The notes beneath the pieces were generated by a model. The model did not search any database. It was not told the DNA's origin and was given only the letters and a program-made list of their open reading frames with translations. A program made the position numbers and the translations under genes. Shown here piece after piece: positions 11,490 through 24,300 of a DNA stretch of 64,000 nt (its first letter is position 1; each line of letters begins with the position of its first letter). Origin of the DNA: Clytia hemisphaerica (Eukaryota; Cnidaria; Hydrozoa; Leptothecata; Clytiidae); contig CACVBU010000738.1 in assembly GCA_902728285.1 (NCBI GenBank), positions 2,333,491 through 2,397,490 on the forward strand. The letters run 5' to 3'.

Positions 11490-11765
11490 ATGGTTCGATC
11501 AACAATACGCTTCCGAACCGGGCGACGTTTCCCGATCGGCAAGGAGGATAGAGCGCCGTACCCATATTTTCCCCCGACGTTTCTTGAAGAAACGACGTTA
11601 TCATCCTCGTATACAAAACACCCTACTGTTTTTCACGCCGGAGCTCGATTTAAAAAGAGATCTGGAAAACATCCATTACGTAATGCTTCCGACAGACAGT
11701 CGGGTGCAGGTGACAATTCTCCATATTGGGACTTAAGACAGTTGCACACGACGACGAAAGTCTGA
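11490..11765 (+). CDS. possible small ORF or exon, unknown (91 aa)
   Basis: An ATG-started frame in a locally CpG-rich patch (about 11490-11720) that stands out in this AT-rich window. It ends at a stop without a clear splice donor. The product is basic (FRTGRRFPIG near the start, RFKKRSGKH in the middle) with no recognised domain. On the opposite strand an ATGGCGGCA in start-like context (about 11463-11471) begins a short Leu-rich peptide, so the CpG-rich patch could be a promoter instead. Low confidence that either is a real gene. Confidence 0.25.
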   Translation: MVRSTIRFRTGRRFPIGKEDRAPYPYFPPTFLEETTLSSSYTKHPTVFHAGARFKKRSGKHPLRNASDRQSGAGDNSPYWDLRQLHTTTKV

Positions 11766-12573
11766 ATGGAAACGAGGCTAAAAAAGGGTAAAAATTGATT
11801 TTATCACCCCGCATATCAGCTTTTTTTCCCGCGCTTTTGCCAAAAGAGTCGCACTCCGCTCGCTAACGCTCGCTCCGTGCGTAATAAAGGAAGATGGCTC
11901 TTTCTTGTGGATTGGCTTTCTGATACCCCATATAAACACGATGTGACATGAAAGTGAAGAGACATGATTTGTTGGTTTTTGTTTGATTTGTTGACTCATA
12001 TATCTCATGGCAAATGGGATAGCAAATGACTTTTCATGTATTGCTTGGCTCTATATATGATACCTCTAACTTTGAACACCTCCAGAATGTTGAAAAAAGC
12101 ATTTTACGAGATAAGTTTGAATCATAATTTTCATGGAAATTTTTAATCGACAGATTTGGCTTGGCGTCAGTTTTGTTTGGTTGATGTTTGGTATCTTGAT
12201 CATTAAAAGCAATGAAATGCCACACAGTTACTCTACACATGATGCCTCCAGCCATGATTGGTATCAGAATGTTGGAAAAAAAACATTTTACGAGAAACTG
12301 TTGATAGAAATTATACTGTTGACTGTATTGAATTATTTTTACAATTTTGGCGGTGTGGCGGTGTGGGTTTAGTTGGTTGATAATGTTTACACTGTGGGAT
12401 GGTTTTCAAAAAACTGTTATATTGATTGTTGTTTGTTGGAATTGATTGCCAAAAAAAAGAGAACCTTTTTTTGATAAATACTTTATTTTTTTCATGAATC
12501 CAAAAAACCGTGTGGATAGTATGTCTTGTAGTAACCAATGCAGTGCCTGTTTTCAAATTTTGAAAGCTCTATA

Positions 12574-13034
12574 CCGTGAGTGGTCCTAAATCTGACAGCC
12601 TTGCCTAAATCCGACCCCCCAAATAACTGCTATGAAAAAAAATCTTTGTTTACAAACATTCCCTCTCCAAGTTGAACAATAAAATATATTGCAAGAACTC
12701 TTGAAACAAAACATCTAACAAGATGACTAAAATGTCAAGATGTCCATTTAATGTGATAAAAAAAAGTGCGAGTTGTTAAAATAATTACCTCTATTATTCT
12801 GAATCCGTTGCTTGTGTTTAAAACGTTAACAATTTTGTAATAAAGAATTATTTTTTGTATAAGAAGCAATTAATGTTTTGGTTCAATTGGTTCAGTGAAT
12901 CAAATCTCTCAGTTTAGTCAACACTTTGGTATCTTCATTGCGTCACAGCAAAAAGTTTGTTTTTATTTTAGTTTGTATCTTTGAAAGACCCCATCGGATT
13001 TAGGCAGGGCTGTCGGATTTAGGACCACTCACGG
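12574..13034. mobile_element. MITE family C, copy 1 (TA target duplication)
   Basis: TA flanks both ends (12572-12573, 13035-13036). The terminal repeat starts CCGTGAGTGGTCC and contains two direct copies of a CCTAAATCCGAC word about 19 bp apart; the right end mirrors it. TA duplications are typical of Tc1/mariner-type transposition. A second copy in opposite orientation lies at 47425-48500. Non-coding. Confidence 0.8.
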
Positions 13035-13039
13035 TACCT

Positions 13040-13805
13040 ACTGAATTGAAGCTCTGACTAGCTCTTTTTTTTAAACTTTGAGCCCTGTTTTTTCTTTGTT
13101 GCTATTATAAAGGTAGATTTTTAAATTGTCGTAATGTAAATTTATGGTAAAGTTTTAGTTTTTGAGTTTAGTTCATCAGTAGTACATACAGTAGTATTTT
13201 TTTAGTAATCCTTCCTTGTAAATATAGTAACATTTGACCAGACTCATTGCCCTCATTATATTCGAATTTGTATTTTTTTAGGACTGAAGTACATATTTTT
13301 AAACACCAAAACAAAGCAAACAACATGCCAGTTCTTTCTGGACAAATATATATGTATACTTTATTGTGTGCTTTGAGTTCTATTTTAATCAACCCTCTCA
13401 AACTGCTGATCTTTCAACTATCATTTAGGAGTATAGAATGGGCTTCCATAGTACCATTTTCTCTTAGTATTTTGTGCAAATTTTCAACAAAGAAGTAGAC
13501 TTCTTGACTGTCCTTGTCCCTTATGTTAAAGTTGTTCTGATAAAGGACATTGCTATTTTTTGGTAGCCTTCACATATCAATAATTGGAGCTTTGGTGTAA
13601 ATGTTTTTTCTGATGAAATCATACTAATCTGAAACTGTGGCCTTTATGAACTTTCTAGAACGATAATCTTGCTCCAATCTTGAGAAACACTGGAAAAATA
13701 GGTTAGCATTCCCTGCCATAATTTCACAGATTTCCTCTGCTTTCTGCTTGAAAACGCTGTCGTATAGCCGAAAACGAAAGTGAAACTGTGAAAACGTCCG
13801 CAAAT

Positions 13806-13807
<2 letters not shown>
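13040..13807. other. intergenic, nothing recognised
   Basis: AT-rich sequence between the family C MITE and the 3' end of the LINE. I see no exon, repeat family or RNA gene. Confidence 0.35.
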
Positions 13808-13840
<33 letters not shown>

Positions 13841-14630
13841 CATCATTAATTTCTTGATCTCCAAAAGTATATTGGTTCTTCTTACAAGAAGTTGAAATAT
13901 TTTATGTATATGTTATGTATATAAATGTATATAAAATTCTACGATTCAAACTGATACGAAGTGGACAGCTAAATCATTAATGGAAGCTTAGTGGGCTGGT
14001 CGGCTACATAGTATAGAAATAGTAAATGAATGGGCAACCTAATATAGAAGACGCTGAAAAATAGGTTCGTCGGATAAGATGATATAGCTAAAAAAACACA
14101 TAGGTCGAATTGTGTAGGTTGTCAAAGTCCTAGTTATGCAATGAAATAGTAAATATTAAATATTAGGGAGAAAAACTACTTATATGATAATATTTTGATA
14201 TATTCATAGGAGATCAAACTGAGAAGAAAATTCGAATTTAGAATAGACTAGGCGTAATAGCGCAACATCGAATTAACATCAAAACTAAAACCATTCGGTT
14301 AAATTTGTAGATATTGTGATGGCAAAATTGTGGAATGGCTGCGGTAAAATAGAATATAGGTTCGGTCTCATTTAGGAATATAAAATGCTAGAACAATGTT
14401 TTAGATAAAATAAAATAAATATTAACATAAAATAAATATATCAAAAGGGGAACGCTAGAATCGCTGGTGGGCTAGAAAACACAAGAAGAGTGAATCCAAA
14501 TATATAGCAAGTGATTGAAAATAAATGACCTTAGAAAATAGACTAGGCTGCAAATGCTAAAGACTACACGTAAGTATCAGATACTAGATCGACTGTGTTG
14601 ATTAAGTTTGTGACTCGAGGTTGAATTGAA

Positions 14631-16740
14631 TTAGCTTAGAGATTTGGCTAGCGCCCTATCAAAATAAAAATTCCAGCATTTATCAGCAAAGCTTTCCTTT
14701 TTGTCAATTCGTTTGATATCAACAGGCAAGTTGTTGAAGCATTTTGCGGCCTCATGTGCAAAGGTGCCAGTTAGACGAGATGTGTCCTCAATGTCATGTG
14801 CGACCAAATTACCATTTCGGAGCTCTCTGTCTGGATCCGGTTGTCTATTGAGTTTGAGGTATGACGGCCAGCTGGGGTTGTGGAGAGCGCTATGGGCAAT
14901 CTTGGCGATTGTTAGATCAACCATCTCAGAAACTGGTAACCATTCGAGATCGATTACGTCGCTGGTTCTGGCATAACGTTTGAGCACGAAGCCAGCGGCG
15001 GCGTTCTGGACTTTCTGAAGACGCTCAATCTGGGCTTTTGTAGCATCGGATAGTAAAGCGATGCCATATGTCAGTTTACTGAGAACAAGTGACTCCATAA
15101 GCATCTTGCGCTGCTGCCATGATGCGGTGTTCTTGAATCGTTTTAAGCAGCGTAACGTGGCAAAACAAGATCTCATGGTATGGTTGACATGTTCAGTCCA
15201 GTCTAGATGCTCATTAAATCTAACACCGAGAATTTTGAAATTTTTGACCTGTTCAATATCCTGTCCAGCGCTTTTGATAACCGTGACGAGTTCCGCGAGG
15301 GAATGGCGTTGTGCAAGTTGTCTGGTCGAAAAGATTGTCATTTTTGTCTTTTTTGTGTTTAGACAAAGATTGTTTTGCTCAGACCAAAGGTTGATGTTGT
15401 CTATTTCATTTTGGACCGATTCGATGGCGCTCTGCAGTTCTTGGATCTTTGTGTGTCGGAGTAGCGTAGTATCATCGGCATATAGCAGGTATGTGCTCGG
15501 ACCGTTGGTGTTTATAGTGGTCACATACAAGTTGAACAAGATCGGGCCAAGTATACTCCCCTGTGGAACGCCAAACTGTACGTCTAATTTGCTCGATGAT
15601 TTATCGTCGATTTGGGCGTATTGTTTGCGTTCTGATAGATAATCTCTAATCAAATAAAGTACTTTTCGAGAGAAGCCAAGGTTACTAAGTTGTTTTATTA
15701 AAGTTCGATAGTCAACGGTGTCAAAAGCCTTTGAGAAATCGGCAAATACAGATAGCGTTACTTCGCTTCTGCTCATTGCAACTTTAATATCGTTTTTCAG
15801 CTTGAGTAGGACGGTTATAGTTGAATGCGATTTTCTGAAACCAGATTGACTCTCGAGGTAAATCGATTTTTCTTCGATGTGCTCGGTTAATTGTTGGAGG
15901 ATAATTCTTTCAAAGACTTTTGACAAGATTGGCAAGATGCTGATTGGTCTGTAGTCTGTCAAGGATTGGGGGTCGGTGACTTTGGGAACTGGGCAAATTC
16001 GACTAGTTTTCCATTCTTCTGGGAAGGTCGATGATTGGATACAGTTATTGATGATATCGGTTAGAGGTGATGTGAGATATTGGGATACTGGCTTGATGAA
16101 TTTTGAAGGGATGTTGTCGGGTCCGGTGGAACAATCTGATCTAAGTTTCTGGATAGCTCTCGAAACTTCATCGTACGTAGCAGGACGGAGATGGAAGCTG
16201 TCTGGATGTTCGGGTAGTTCTTCAATGAACGATTTTGAGAGGTCTCCTGCATTTCTTCCTGTTGTCCTCATGGCAGTTGAGTTGAAAAACTTGTTAATTT
16301 CGTCTGGATCAACGTCCATGCGTTTTTGTCTGGGATGTAGTAATTTGTTGATGACTTTCCATGTTTCGGCTGAGGATTTGTTAGCTAGGAGGTTCTTAAG
16401 AAATTTCTTTTTCGCTCCTCGGATGGTCGATTTGAGGTTGTTCCTCACGTTTCTCAGTTGGTCAAGTTGTTCATTGTTGCGGTTATTTTTCAAATTTAGC
16501 CGTAGTTCATTTTTCTGCCGTTGTAAATCTCGGACATCAAGATCTTTCATCCATGGGGACGAAGGACGGGTCAGTTTGATCTTACGTACAGGTGCGTGAC
16601 GATCGATGCACTCCGTGATAAGTTTATTAAGTGCATTGACTTTGTCTGAGGTGTTATCGAAAGCATACACAATGTTTAATGGTAGCTGTTGAAAATCATT
16701 GATATAGTCTGCGAGTACTAAAGTTCGTTCGTCTCTAACT
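14631..16740 (-). CDS. LINE 1 reverse transcriptase region of ORF2
   Basis: RNA-directed DNA polymerase that copies element RNA at the nicked target site. The motifs occur in the correct order: a linker with SSPWMKDLDV, the palm motif VFADFSKAFDTVDY, GVPQGSILGP, and the catalytic YADDTTLL near residue 450 counted from 16835. The C-terminal part (KLTYGIALLSDATK, ERLQKVQNAA) is the usual post-RT domain. The frame is open to its natural stop at 14631. It is not in frame with the endonuclease upstream: TTAG is tandemly duplicated at the junction (plus strand ctaactaa, about 16736-16743), shifting the frame by one. No GTG or ATG at the frame's far end is a believable start, because the frame is the continuation of ORF2. 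Confidence 0.88.
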
Positions 16741-17665
16741 AATGTATTTGTGCCGCGGTTCATATCGAGGTTTGTTGATTTTGAGGATACAAAAAGGTGA
16801 ATCGTGGTCTGAGATTTCGTCACATAAAACAACATCGCTCGCTATAAGTTTGGTGTCAATGTTTGTGATAACATGGTCGATTAGAGTTTTGGAATTTCGT
16901 GTTGGTTGGGCTATAAGTTGTTTGAGATTGAGCGTTCCCAGTATGTTCTGGTAAGCTTCGTTTGCTGGTGACGGTACAAGTAAATCGATGTTAAAGTCAC
17001 CTGTAATTATTATTGGACCATGATGAACAATTGCGGCTTGGGAAACAAGTGATTCGAATTTGTTGAGCCACTCAAGTTTTTCATTTTGTTTACTGCTTGG
17101 CTGATACACAATACCAATCAAGACATTCGAGAGACGGTTCTTGCCAGTCAATTCAATCCACTGGTGTTCGATAGTTGTGTCAAAGGATTCAATATCTTTA
17201 CGGGCTTTGTGTTTGATGTCTGTTTTGATGTAGTATCCGACACCACCGCCACGTTTAGCATCTCGGTTTCGAAAGTCTTTTTCGTAGCCATCTATTTCAA
17301 GGTGCGATAAAAGGTTCTTGTTGTCTTTCAACCAGGTCTCGGACATTGTGATGATGTCGAATTGGTGCTCTGAGACGTATGATTCGAATTCGGTAAAGGT
17401 AGATGCCATAGATTGGGTGTTGAGATGGGCTACGGATAGATGTTTACGGTGCTGGTTCAGCAGAGCAATTGATGGACTGACAAAGTCGTTAGGAATATGG
17501 TCGGCAGAGGCGTCCAGATCTTCAAAGTTTCGAATGTTGAAGAACGGTTGGATGACCAATGTGCACGTATGACAGGTCCATTGATACGGTATGCGGGAGT
17601 TTTCTATACGTATGTGCGCGCTTGCGCATTTGAGGTGGAGCTGTTCTTTGCATGTTATACATTCG
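16735..17665 (-). CDS. LINE 1 ORF2 N-terminus: PHD remnant and endonuclease
   Basis: Element-encoded endonuclease that nicks the target to prime reverse transcription. It shows AHLNTQSM, SETWLKDN, GIVYQPSSKQ, the GDFNIDL metal/phosphate motif and SDHDSPF with the catalytic Ser-Asp-His. The N-terminal ECITCKEQLHLKC and WTCHTC form the second half of a PHD-type finger; the first half is missing at the truncation. The open frame continues to 17763 only through the T18 tract and non-element sequence, so I do not include that part. It stops shortly after 16740 because of the 4-bp duplication. Confidence 0.85.
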
Positions 17666-17689
17666 AAAAAAAAAAAAAAAAAAGATTTC

Positions 17690-19930
17690 GGGCCCAGTCC
17701 CAGTCCTCTTCCGAGACGGAGGCTAATTATAGAAATGTTACTTAAATGTTGATTCTCTATCACTGATTCTTTTTATAAAGCATTGATGATATTTTTGAGT
17801 TGTGTTTTCAACAACGGGAATAAAAATATCAACTTTGAACTTCATCCAAGATCTTGGATGGTCGTCATGGCTACTTTTCTCTGCGTTGATTGCGCGCTGA
17901 ATAGAATCTCGATTGGTCGGCACAGGTCAATATACGATATCGACCTAGTGCTTTTCGCGGTAGGTTGCCTGGGGAAAAAAGAAATTTCCCAAAAAAAGGA
18001 TGTTCCACCAGTGGGATTTTAGGGGATTTTTCCTGAGGCATAAGCATCCTATAGAGAAGGTCTGGAGAAAGTTTCATCAGCTAGATATTATTTTGTTCTT
18101 GTAAATTATGCTAAACGACCCCACTTGAAGGGAAAATTTATTTTGACTGTTAATCAATTTAAAAATTTATAAAAAAGCTGTGAAGTGAAGGCACAAACCA
18201 AACCGAGCAAAAGATTCTATTTCCGGACTAACCAGTAAGAAGATTCCACTGACTTTTCTTGGATTTTTCCAGGGTGGATGATTGAAGATTGGAAAGGGTT
18301 TGCTTGTTCTTGAGGTACGGGAAATAGCTTGTGGTGACGGCGAAGTTAGAAAACTAGTACTACTTTCCAAAGCTCATTTTTCAACTACCCGGATTTATTA
18401 GGCTTTTCCGCTAGAGAATGGCAGTGGAATCTTAGTACACACAAAAACAAAAAAATTACAAACAACAAATAAAAAAAGGTAGATATCTTCAGGATAAACT
18501 GTTCCAAGTTGACTTTAACTATCCCTCCGTTTTTTCTATTATATATAGTTTCATTACACTAAAACTTTCGCGTATCAAACTCTCACATCTTTTGAAACGC
18601 CGCGTATCAAACTCTCACATCTTTTGAAAAACCCTTCCCCTAGCTACTATCGTTCTGAAACACTGTTTTGGTATTCAAGATAATTCTGTAAAAGAAAAAT
18701 TTTCCCGATAAAATCTCTGAAAAGGTTTCTTTAAGATCACCCTTTAAAAATTTTTTGCTTCTTATACTTCTTAAAAAGGTTTTATTTTTATATTTTAATT
18801 GTTCGAGTTTCATAGCAGACAAATGTTTCATAGGGAACTGATACAAGACGCTTATATCAGGACGGTGTTTCCCTATCTTGCTCCACATCTCTGTCAATTC
18901 AATGTGAGAAAGCTTGTAAATCAAAATTGACGAGTAAGCAAACGATACCACGCTTATTCAAAAAACAAAACCTTTTATCTGTTTTTAGGAAAAGATCAAG
19001 ATCCAAATCGAAACTTTATTTGTAGGAATCTAAAACGTTAAAACATTTTCGACGAGTTGTGTAGTAATTTTCTTCGGTAGGAAAAGAGGGTTATTTTAAA
19101 GGGAAGGAAAGAAAGAAAAGAATTGTAAAATAAGCTTATTTTAAAGGATGAAATTTGAAGAGAAATATTCTTTTTGAAACAAAACTGTCAACAAAATAAA
19201 TAAAAAACTGTCGAATCAGCATTTTTGTTGATTCTTTTATAATAATATGTTAGATGATGAACAAAAATGAAAAATTGAAATAAGTAATTTTTGTAAACTT
19301 AAAAAAATCTTTGTTATTTAAATATTCCTGAATTTGTGTCAATTTTTGTAAGGGAAATATTTTTTCAAAGGGCGTTTTCATGAATTTCTAAGGGCGAATA
19401 CTGAAATTAGTAGATGATTTCATCCTAATTAAACTTCAAAAGGGGATAGGCTTCTCCAAATTATCTGGTCAATTCCACAGGGGCTCGGGAGTCTTAAAGT
19501 TTTCTTACCCCGGGAGAAAATATTTTCCTTGCAATCAATAAAAAAGAAAAGATATTGTGAAAATGAAAAATAGAGTGACAAAACGCAAAAAAAAATCTGT
19601 TTAACATTTAAAAAATTTCGCCTTTTTGGGAGTTTATCTAATAACAACAATAATATATTAATTTATATACAATATTCTTCTTACAGGCGAAATTCAATAT
19701 TCAACAATCCAGATTTGCCTCGATCATCCCAGACTTATTGAAGAGGTTTTTCGAGCAAAAAAATCAGCTTCAAATACAGACTTGCCTTGATCATCCCAGG
19801 CTTTTTTGATCGTCAACAAATGGATTGGTGAATATTCGACGTGTTCATTTACATTTCAACATATATAGGCTAACAGAGTCATCTGGTTAGGCTGCATGCA
19901 TCCCCTCTGGTATGTTTTGATATGAGGCTT
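17690..19930. other. intergenic between LINE 1 and the FAM13 3' end
   Basis: No convincing exon. A 32-bp unit (CGCGTATCAAACTCTCACAT...) is tandemly duplicated at 18569-18630. The motif TTAGCCTCCGTCTC on the minus strand near 17720-17738 recurs on the plus strand at about 8473, so part of this flank is an older repeat. Confidence 0.4.
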
Positions 19931-19933
19931 GCT

Positions 19934-20096
19934 CATCGTGTATAAAATCCCCGTCCGAGAGTTACGCCCGTCTTTGTGTTAATGAATTTTAGAAACTTGA
20001 TTCGCTTGTTTTATATGAGAGACCTTCAAATTTTAGAGGTTAATGCAATCATTGGATTTCTGAACCTTGAAAGGGAATTTTATACACGATTAGCAT
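19934..20096. repeat. inverted repeat with ATCGTGTATAAAAT arms
   Basis: ATCGTGTATAAAATCCCCGT at the left is mirrored at 20066-20096 (ggaattttatacacgat). The right-hand half with its continuation (TATATCAAAACATATCAGAG) recurs at about 36236-36293 in the FAM13 introns, and a related AATTCACGTCCGGGAGTTAC occurs near 53898. A dispersed, non-coding family; class unknown. Confidence 0.5.
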
Positions 20097-20287
20097 CCCT
20101 TATATCAAAACATATCAGAGGAGATACTTGCAGCCTATCATCTGGTGTGAAGAAGAGCGAAAAACTTGTGCATTTTGCTCTCACAGTTGCAGACTCGAAC
20201 AATCTCCACCATTAGCAGTCTTAGCAGTCTACTAAAGGACATCAATTTCAAAAATTCCACAAGCCCGTTCTACAATGTTTTCGTGTA

Positions 20288-20464
20288 CAGTAGACTCTCG
20301 CTTATTCGAATCTTTTTGTAATTCGAACTTAATTCCAGTCTCCGTCAAGGAAAACCCCTCTTAATACAATACAATTATGGTCATACTTTCCATAATTCGA
20401 ATCTCTCTGTACTTCGAATAAATTAATATTCCCCGTTCGAGTTCGAAACAGCTAGAGTCAACCG
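20288..20464. mobile_element. pogo/Tigger-like MITE, copy 1
   Basis: Flanked by TA on both sides (20286-20287, 20465-20466). The left end is CAGTAGACTCTCGCTTATTC and the right end, inverted, CGGTTGACTCTAGCT. CAGT-GACTCTC ends with TTCGAA words and a TA duplication are the usual signature of pogo-group MITEs. Related copies are at 29398-29542, 29885-30060 and about 35666-35827. Confidence 0.7.
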
Positions 20465-21344
20465 TAATACTTTCAAATAAAAAGGAACATGGAAGTTTTT
20501 CAGGCAACGAATTTCCCGACTATTCACTTAATAATAGATTCCGAATTATGCCACATAAAGTTCTCGAAACAAAAGCTGCAACTATTAGGAAGAAAGTGGG
20601 CTATCGATTCAAAGTCCATTCAAGTGTGCACTAATCCTTGGTTTTGCTTGCCATTCTTCAACCAATACCCAATAAATTATATACCATTGAAAAGATGATG
20701 GTATATAATTTGTTAGGTTTGAAGCACTGGTTGGAAAATGATAAGCAGTAGAAATTAGTGCTCAATTAAAGCCAGTGGACTTTAACTCCAAACTTGATCG
20801 TAGAAATAGATGCCTTTAGTGGTGTTAAGTAGTTGACGATGGTATTGCAATATTATTCACAATTAAAAGCAAAAAAATCTTTTCCTGTACATCTTTCTGT
20901 ACAAGTTATTAGGGAGACTTTAAAGTAATTCAGGTCCTGGTTTGAGAGATTTGGGATGGCCGTCCAATCACCGGTAAAACCTCTCAATGTATAAACTTCT
21001 TTGAACTTCTTCATGACGAATGTTGAAAGTTACGAACCTTCAGTATCCACTTCAAACAATCATTCATCAACTTGTCAAAAAATATTGAACGTAACCCACC
21101 TTTTCCAATGTCGACTTCCGCTCTAGCCTGTATTTTTCTCATAGTCAAGTCCAAGCTAAAGAAAGGGAGCCTAGTTCACAATACCAGTGATTAATCTCGA
21201 TACAAAGCCTCAACAAATTGATTTCGATCGACAAAAAAGCTGTTATCTTCCTACGATGAAATTGCTCTCAAAGGGTTACAAACATCATCTTCAAACCTCA
21301 CGAACATCCATTTGGGCGACAGCCGATGATCCAGGTAATAGCTT

Positions 21345-24300
21345 TCAGAACGACTCACCGGTTTTCCTCTTTGAGATTAGAGCTTCCAATAGACGTAACT
21401 TGGCTTTGATGAGCTGCAAACGAGAGAAAATAAAACTTAAATTGGATGTTATGTTTAAAGAATCATTGCACTACTATAGGATGCGGTGGCATTTTTGAAT
21501 GCAATCACGTGAATTTTTTGCAAAAGCGTTAAGTACATATTTTTCGCTAGGGGCTCGTCTGCTACTAAGGTCTGGAAAGTTTTACAAGCTATAATTAAAC
21601 AGTGGTAGCAGTATTTCCCAGGTGTTTCCACAATAAAGGGTTATGTTGTAAAAATAAAATAAAAGTCCAGTCAGTGATTTAAAATTAATTTCGGACAAAA
21701 AATACGCGAAAATCAATCCATTTATAACGTACCTTATATTCTCTATATTCGGCTTCATGTGGCAAGCGGTCTTCTTTTTGTACTTTACGATCATTGGCTA
21801 AATAGAATTCATCTTCGAAATCTTTTAACGTTTTACCAAGCTTCTTCTTGGAGCTCTTCGTTTCTTTCAGCTGTTCCATTAACTCGCTCCTGTAACAACA
21901 AAAAGTTTCATCATCAGAAAAATTTAATCAAATTTTAAAACCAGTTTCACAGCTGGCACACAACGTCAATCTAACGTTATATAGATCCTGTAAACATTAG
22001 ATGAACGTTGAAACAACTTTGTATGCCAGCTGCCACCATGGGAGGATATTTCTTACAATTCTCGAAATTTTAGAAATGCAAATAATGGAAAATATTGACG
22101 TAATTTGCAGAGGCGGGGTTAGAAAATTCAAAAAAGTTACATTTTTCTAACCCAGGATTGAAAAATTACAACGCAGAACATTAGAGATCTCTTACATCGA
22201 AGCATTATGTAATACTGATTCATCGAAATTTTGCAGCGATTCGAGCGGCGTCGGTGAGAAGGGTTCTGGAGTATACTGTAACCGGTTTGTTACGGAGAAG
22301 GTATCACCCGGAAGAGTGGAATCATCCATGATGTGTTGATGAGGTGTTTGGTCGTCCGTTAGAACGTTTTCAGGTGTGGTGGAATTAGCACGGTCACGTG
22401 ATCTTCCAAAATCCGATACTTCTGTTAAAAAAGAGATTTGAATGAGGATAATAGAAAAACATTAGATAGTCTTTGTTGTCAAAGATACACTATATCTTCT
22501 TTTGCACAAAAAATACTGACAAAATGGTGAAGAACATGAGAACATTTATAGGCTTATCTAACTCTAAACATCCAATTTTTTTGGGGAAATTGCAACAAAA
22601 TACTCACACAAAGGTGGTGGAAAGAAGGACATAAGAACATGTTCAGACTTTGAAGACTCTAGACATCCATTTTTTTTGGGAAATTGCACGAAAAGACTAT
22701 CAAAATGGTAAAGATACGAACCTTTTAAGAATAATTTTAAGTTAAGAACATTTGAAGGCTTCAAAAATTTTGGGTATTGTTATAAAAGATGACTGCTTAT
22801 GTAGAAAGTTTCCTCATTCTCTTATAGAAATGTGTTTACATACCATTGTTATCGCTTTGGTAGATCGTTTTGATGTTGCTATCTTGTTCCTCTATCGTTC
22901 CATCGTCCTATAGATTCAGAGGTAAACACGTTCAAAAAGTGTTAAATAAACTAAATATCACGAATTTGAGGTTTTAAAGAATTTAAGTAGGGTAAAAAAC
23001 CAATGACACACATCTTTGATCAGAGTTTTTTGGGAGTGATAGCAGCAAAGAAGTAAACAATTCCCTAACGTCAAACTGCACTAAATCATCGAGGACTACA
23101 GAAAATGTAGATCTAGCGCTCTGAGTTCTTTTATACCCATATCGAGTAGCGGTACAATCAAGGTACCAATTTCTAAAAAACTCAAAAGATCTTGCTAGAT
23201 CGGAATTTAGAAACTGCTTCCAGGATTTTTAAAAGTCAGTGGTAAAATACTCAAACTACATGTCATAGATGTAATTTCCATGCACTTTTTTTAGCAATAA
23301 CCAATATTTCTTGTTGAATACGTTAAGTGGATTAAATATAGCGTGAAATTTTTTTTGCGAAACGAGAATCTAAAATTTTCGCGTGGACAAAATTTCGCAA
23401 ATCGGCCTATTTTTCACCTAATTTCTTTCATTTTCTCAGGAGTTTTTGCAAAATTGCTGATTTTAAATTTTTCGCGAGGACTATAAATTTCGCGAAAATT
23501 AATCCATGCGGGATTTAATCAACTTAAGGAACATGTTTAGTGCATTCACTTTACCTACCTTATAAGCAGCAATGAGTCGTTTGATTTTTCGATAACGGTC
23601 GTATATTGGTCTCATGAGCGTTTTATCTTCTTTTGATGACTGAAAAAAAGAAAAATATTCCAATTAAAAATAACGTTTAAAAATCTTACAAATCTTCGCT
23701 CAGCCTCAGCAAGTTCTTAATCTTTAAAATTTTTAGGCTTAAATGTGAGGCTGTCACCTACTTTCAAAGCCATAAAAACTACGCATCAGGATTATGGGGT
23801 ATAAAGAGGGACGACATACCGGTCTTCCATGAATGTTTTCGTATTGTAGTAGAGCTTTTTGAACAGCTAACTTCTCTTCCTTCAACTGTTCGTTTGACAT
23901 TGCCTGAAAAAGTGAATTTCAAAGAGTGCTCATTATTTGTGTGTTTGTTTCTGCTCACAAAAATGACGGTGTAAAAAACGGCTGTTTATGCTGTTTAAGT
24001 ATCTCCTGACAGTGAAGAAATTATAAACTATAACTTATAGAATTACAAAGTCAGATAGACATATGGTTCACCAAGGCCCTAAGAAGCTCCAATACTTCAA
24101 TAGAGGACAAATATTTTGGGGCTCTCAACTCTTCAATATTAAAATTCAACTAATGGTTGCTCCGATCCTACGTACCAGTATTTCATGCGCCCTTCCGATG
24201 GACGAACGTTTTTCTTCTAATCGCCGTAAAAGATTATTCAAGGTTTGCTCTTTGGTCGGTTCACCATCACGGTCGATGATGTCTGAATTACAAAAGCAGG

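Larger units (their letters stand above)
13808..17683 (-). mobile_element. non-LTR retrotransposon (LINE 1), 5'-truncated, poly(A)-tailed
   Basis: Order on the minus strand: remnant of a PHD-like finger, apurinic-type endonuclease, reverse transcriptase, about 790 nt of 3' untranslated sequence, and an A33 tract (13808-13840 on the plus strand as T33). The element-like sequence begins abruptly at 17665 in the middle of the zinc finger, next to an 18-nt T tract (17666-17683 as A18), which suggests 5' truncation. I could not find a matching target duplication at the two ends. The poly(A) tail separates it from the CR1-like LINE at 54 kb, which ends in short tandem repeats. Confidence 0.85.

Noticed and set aside
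14701-16599. Long plus-strand frames (about 91, 193 and 207 codons) opposite the LINE 1 RT
   Set aside because: Antisense shadows of the RT coding sequence.
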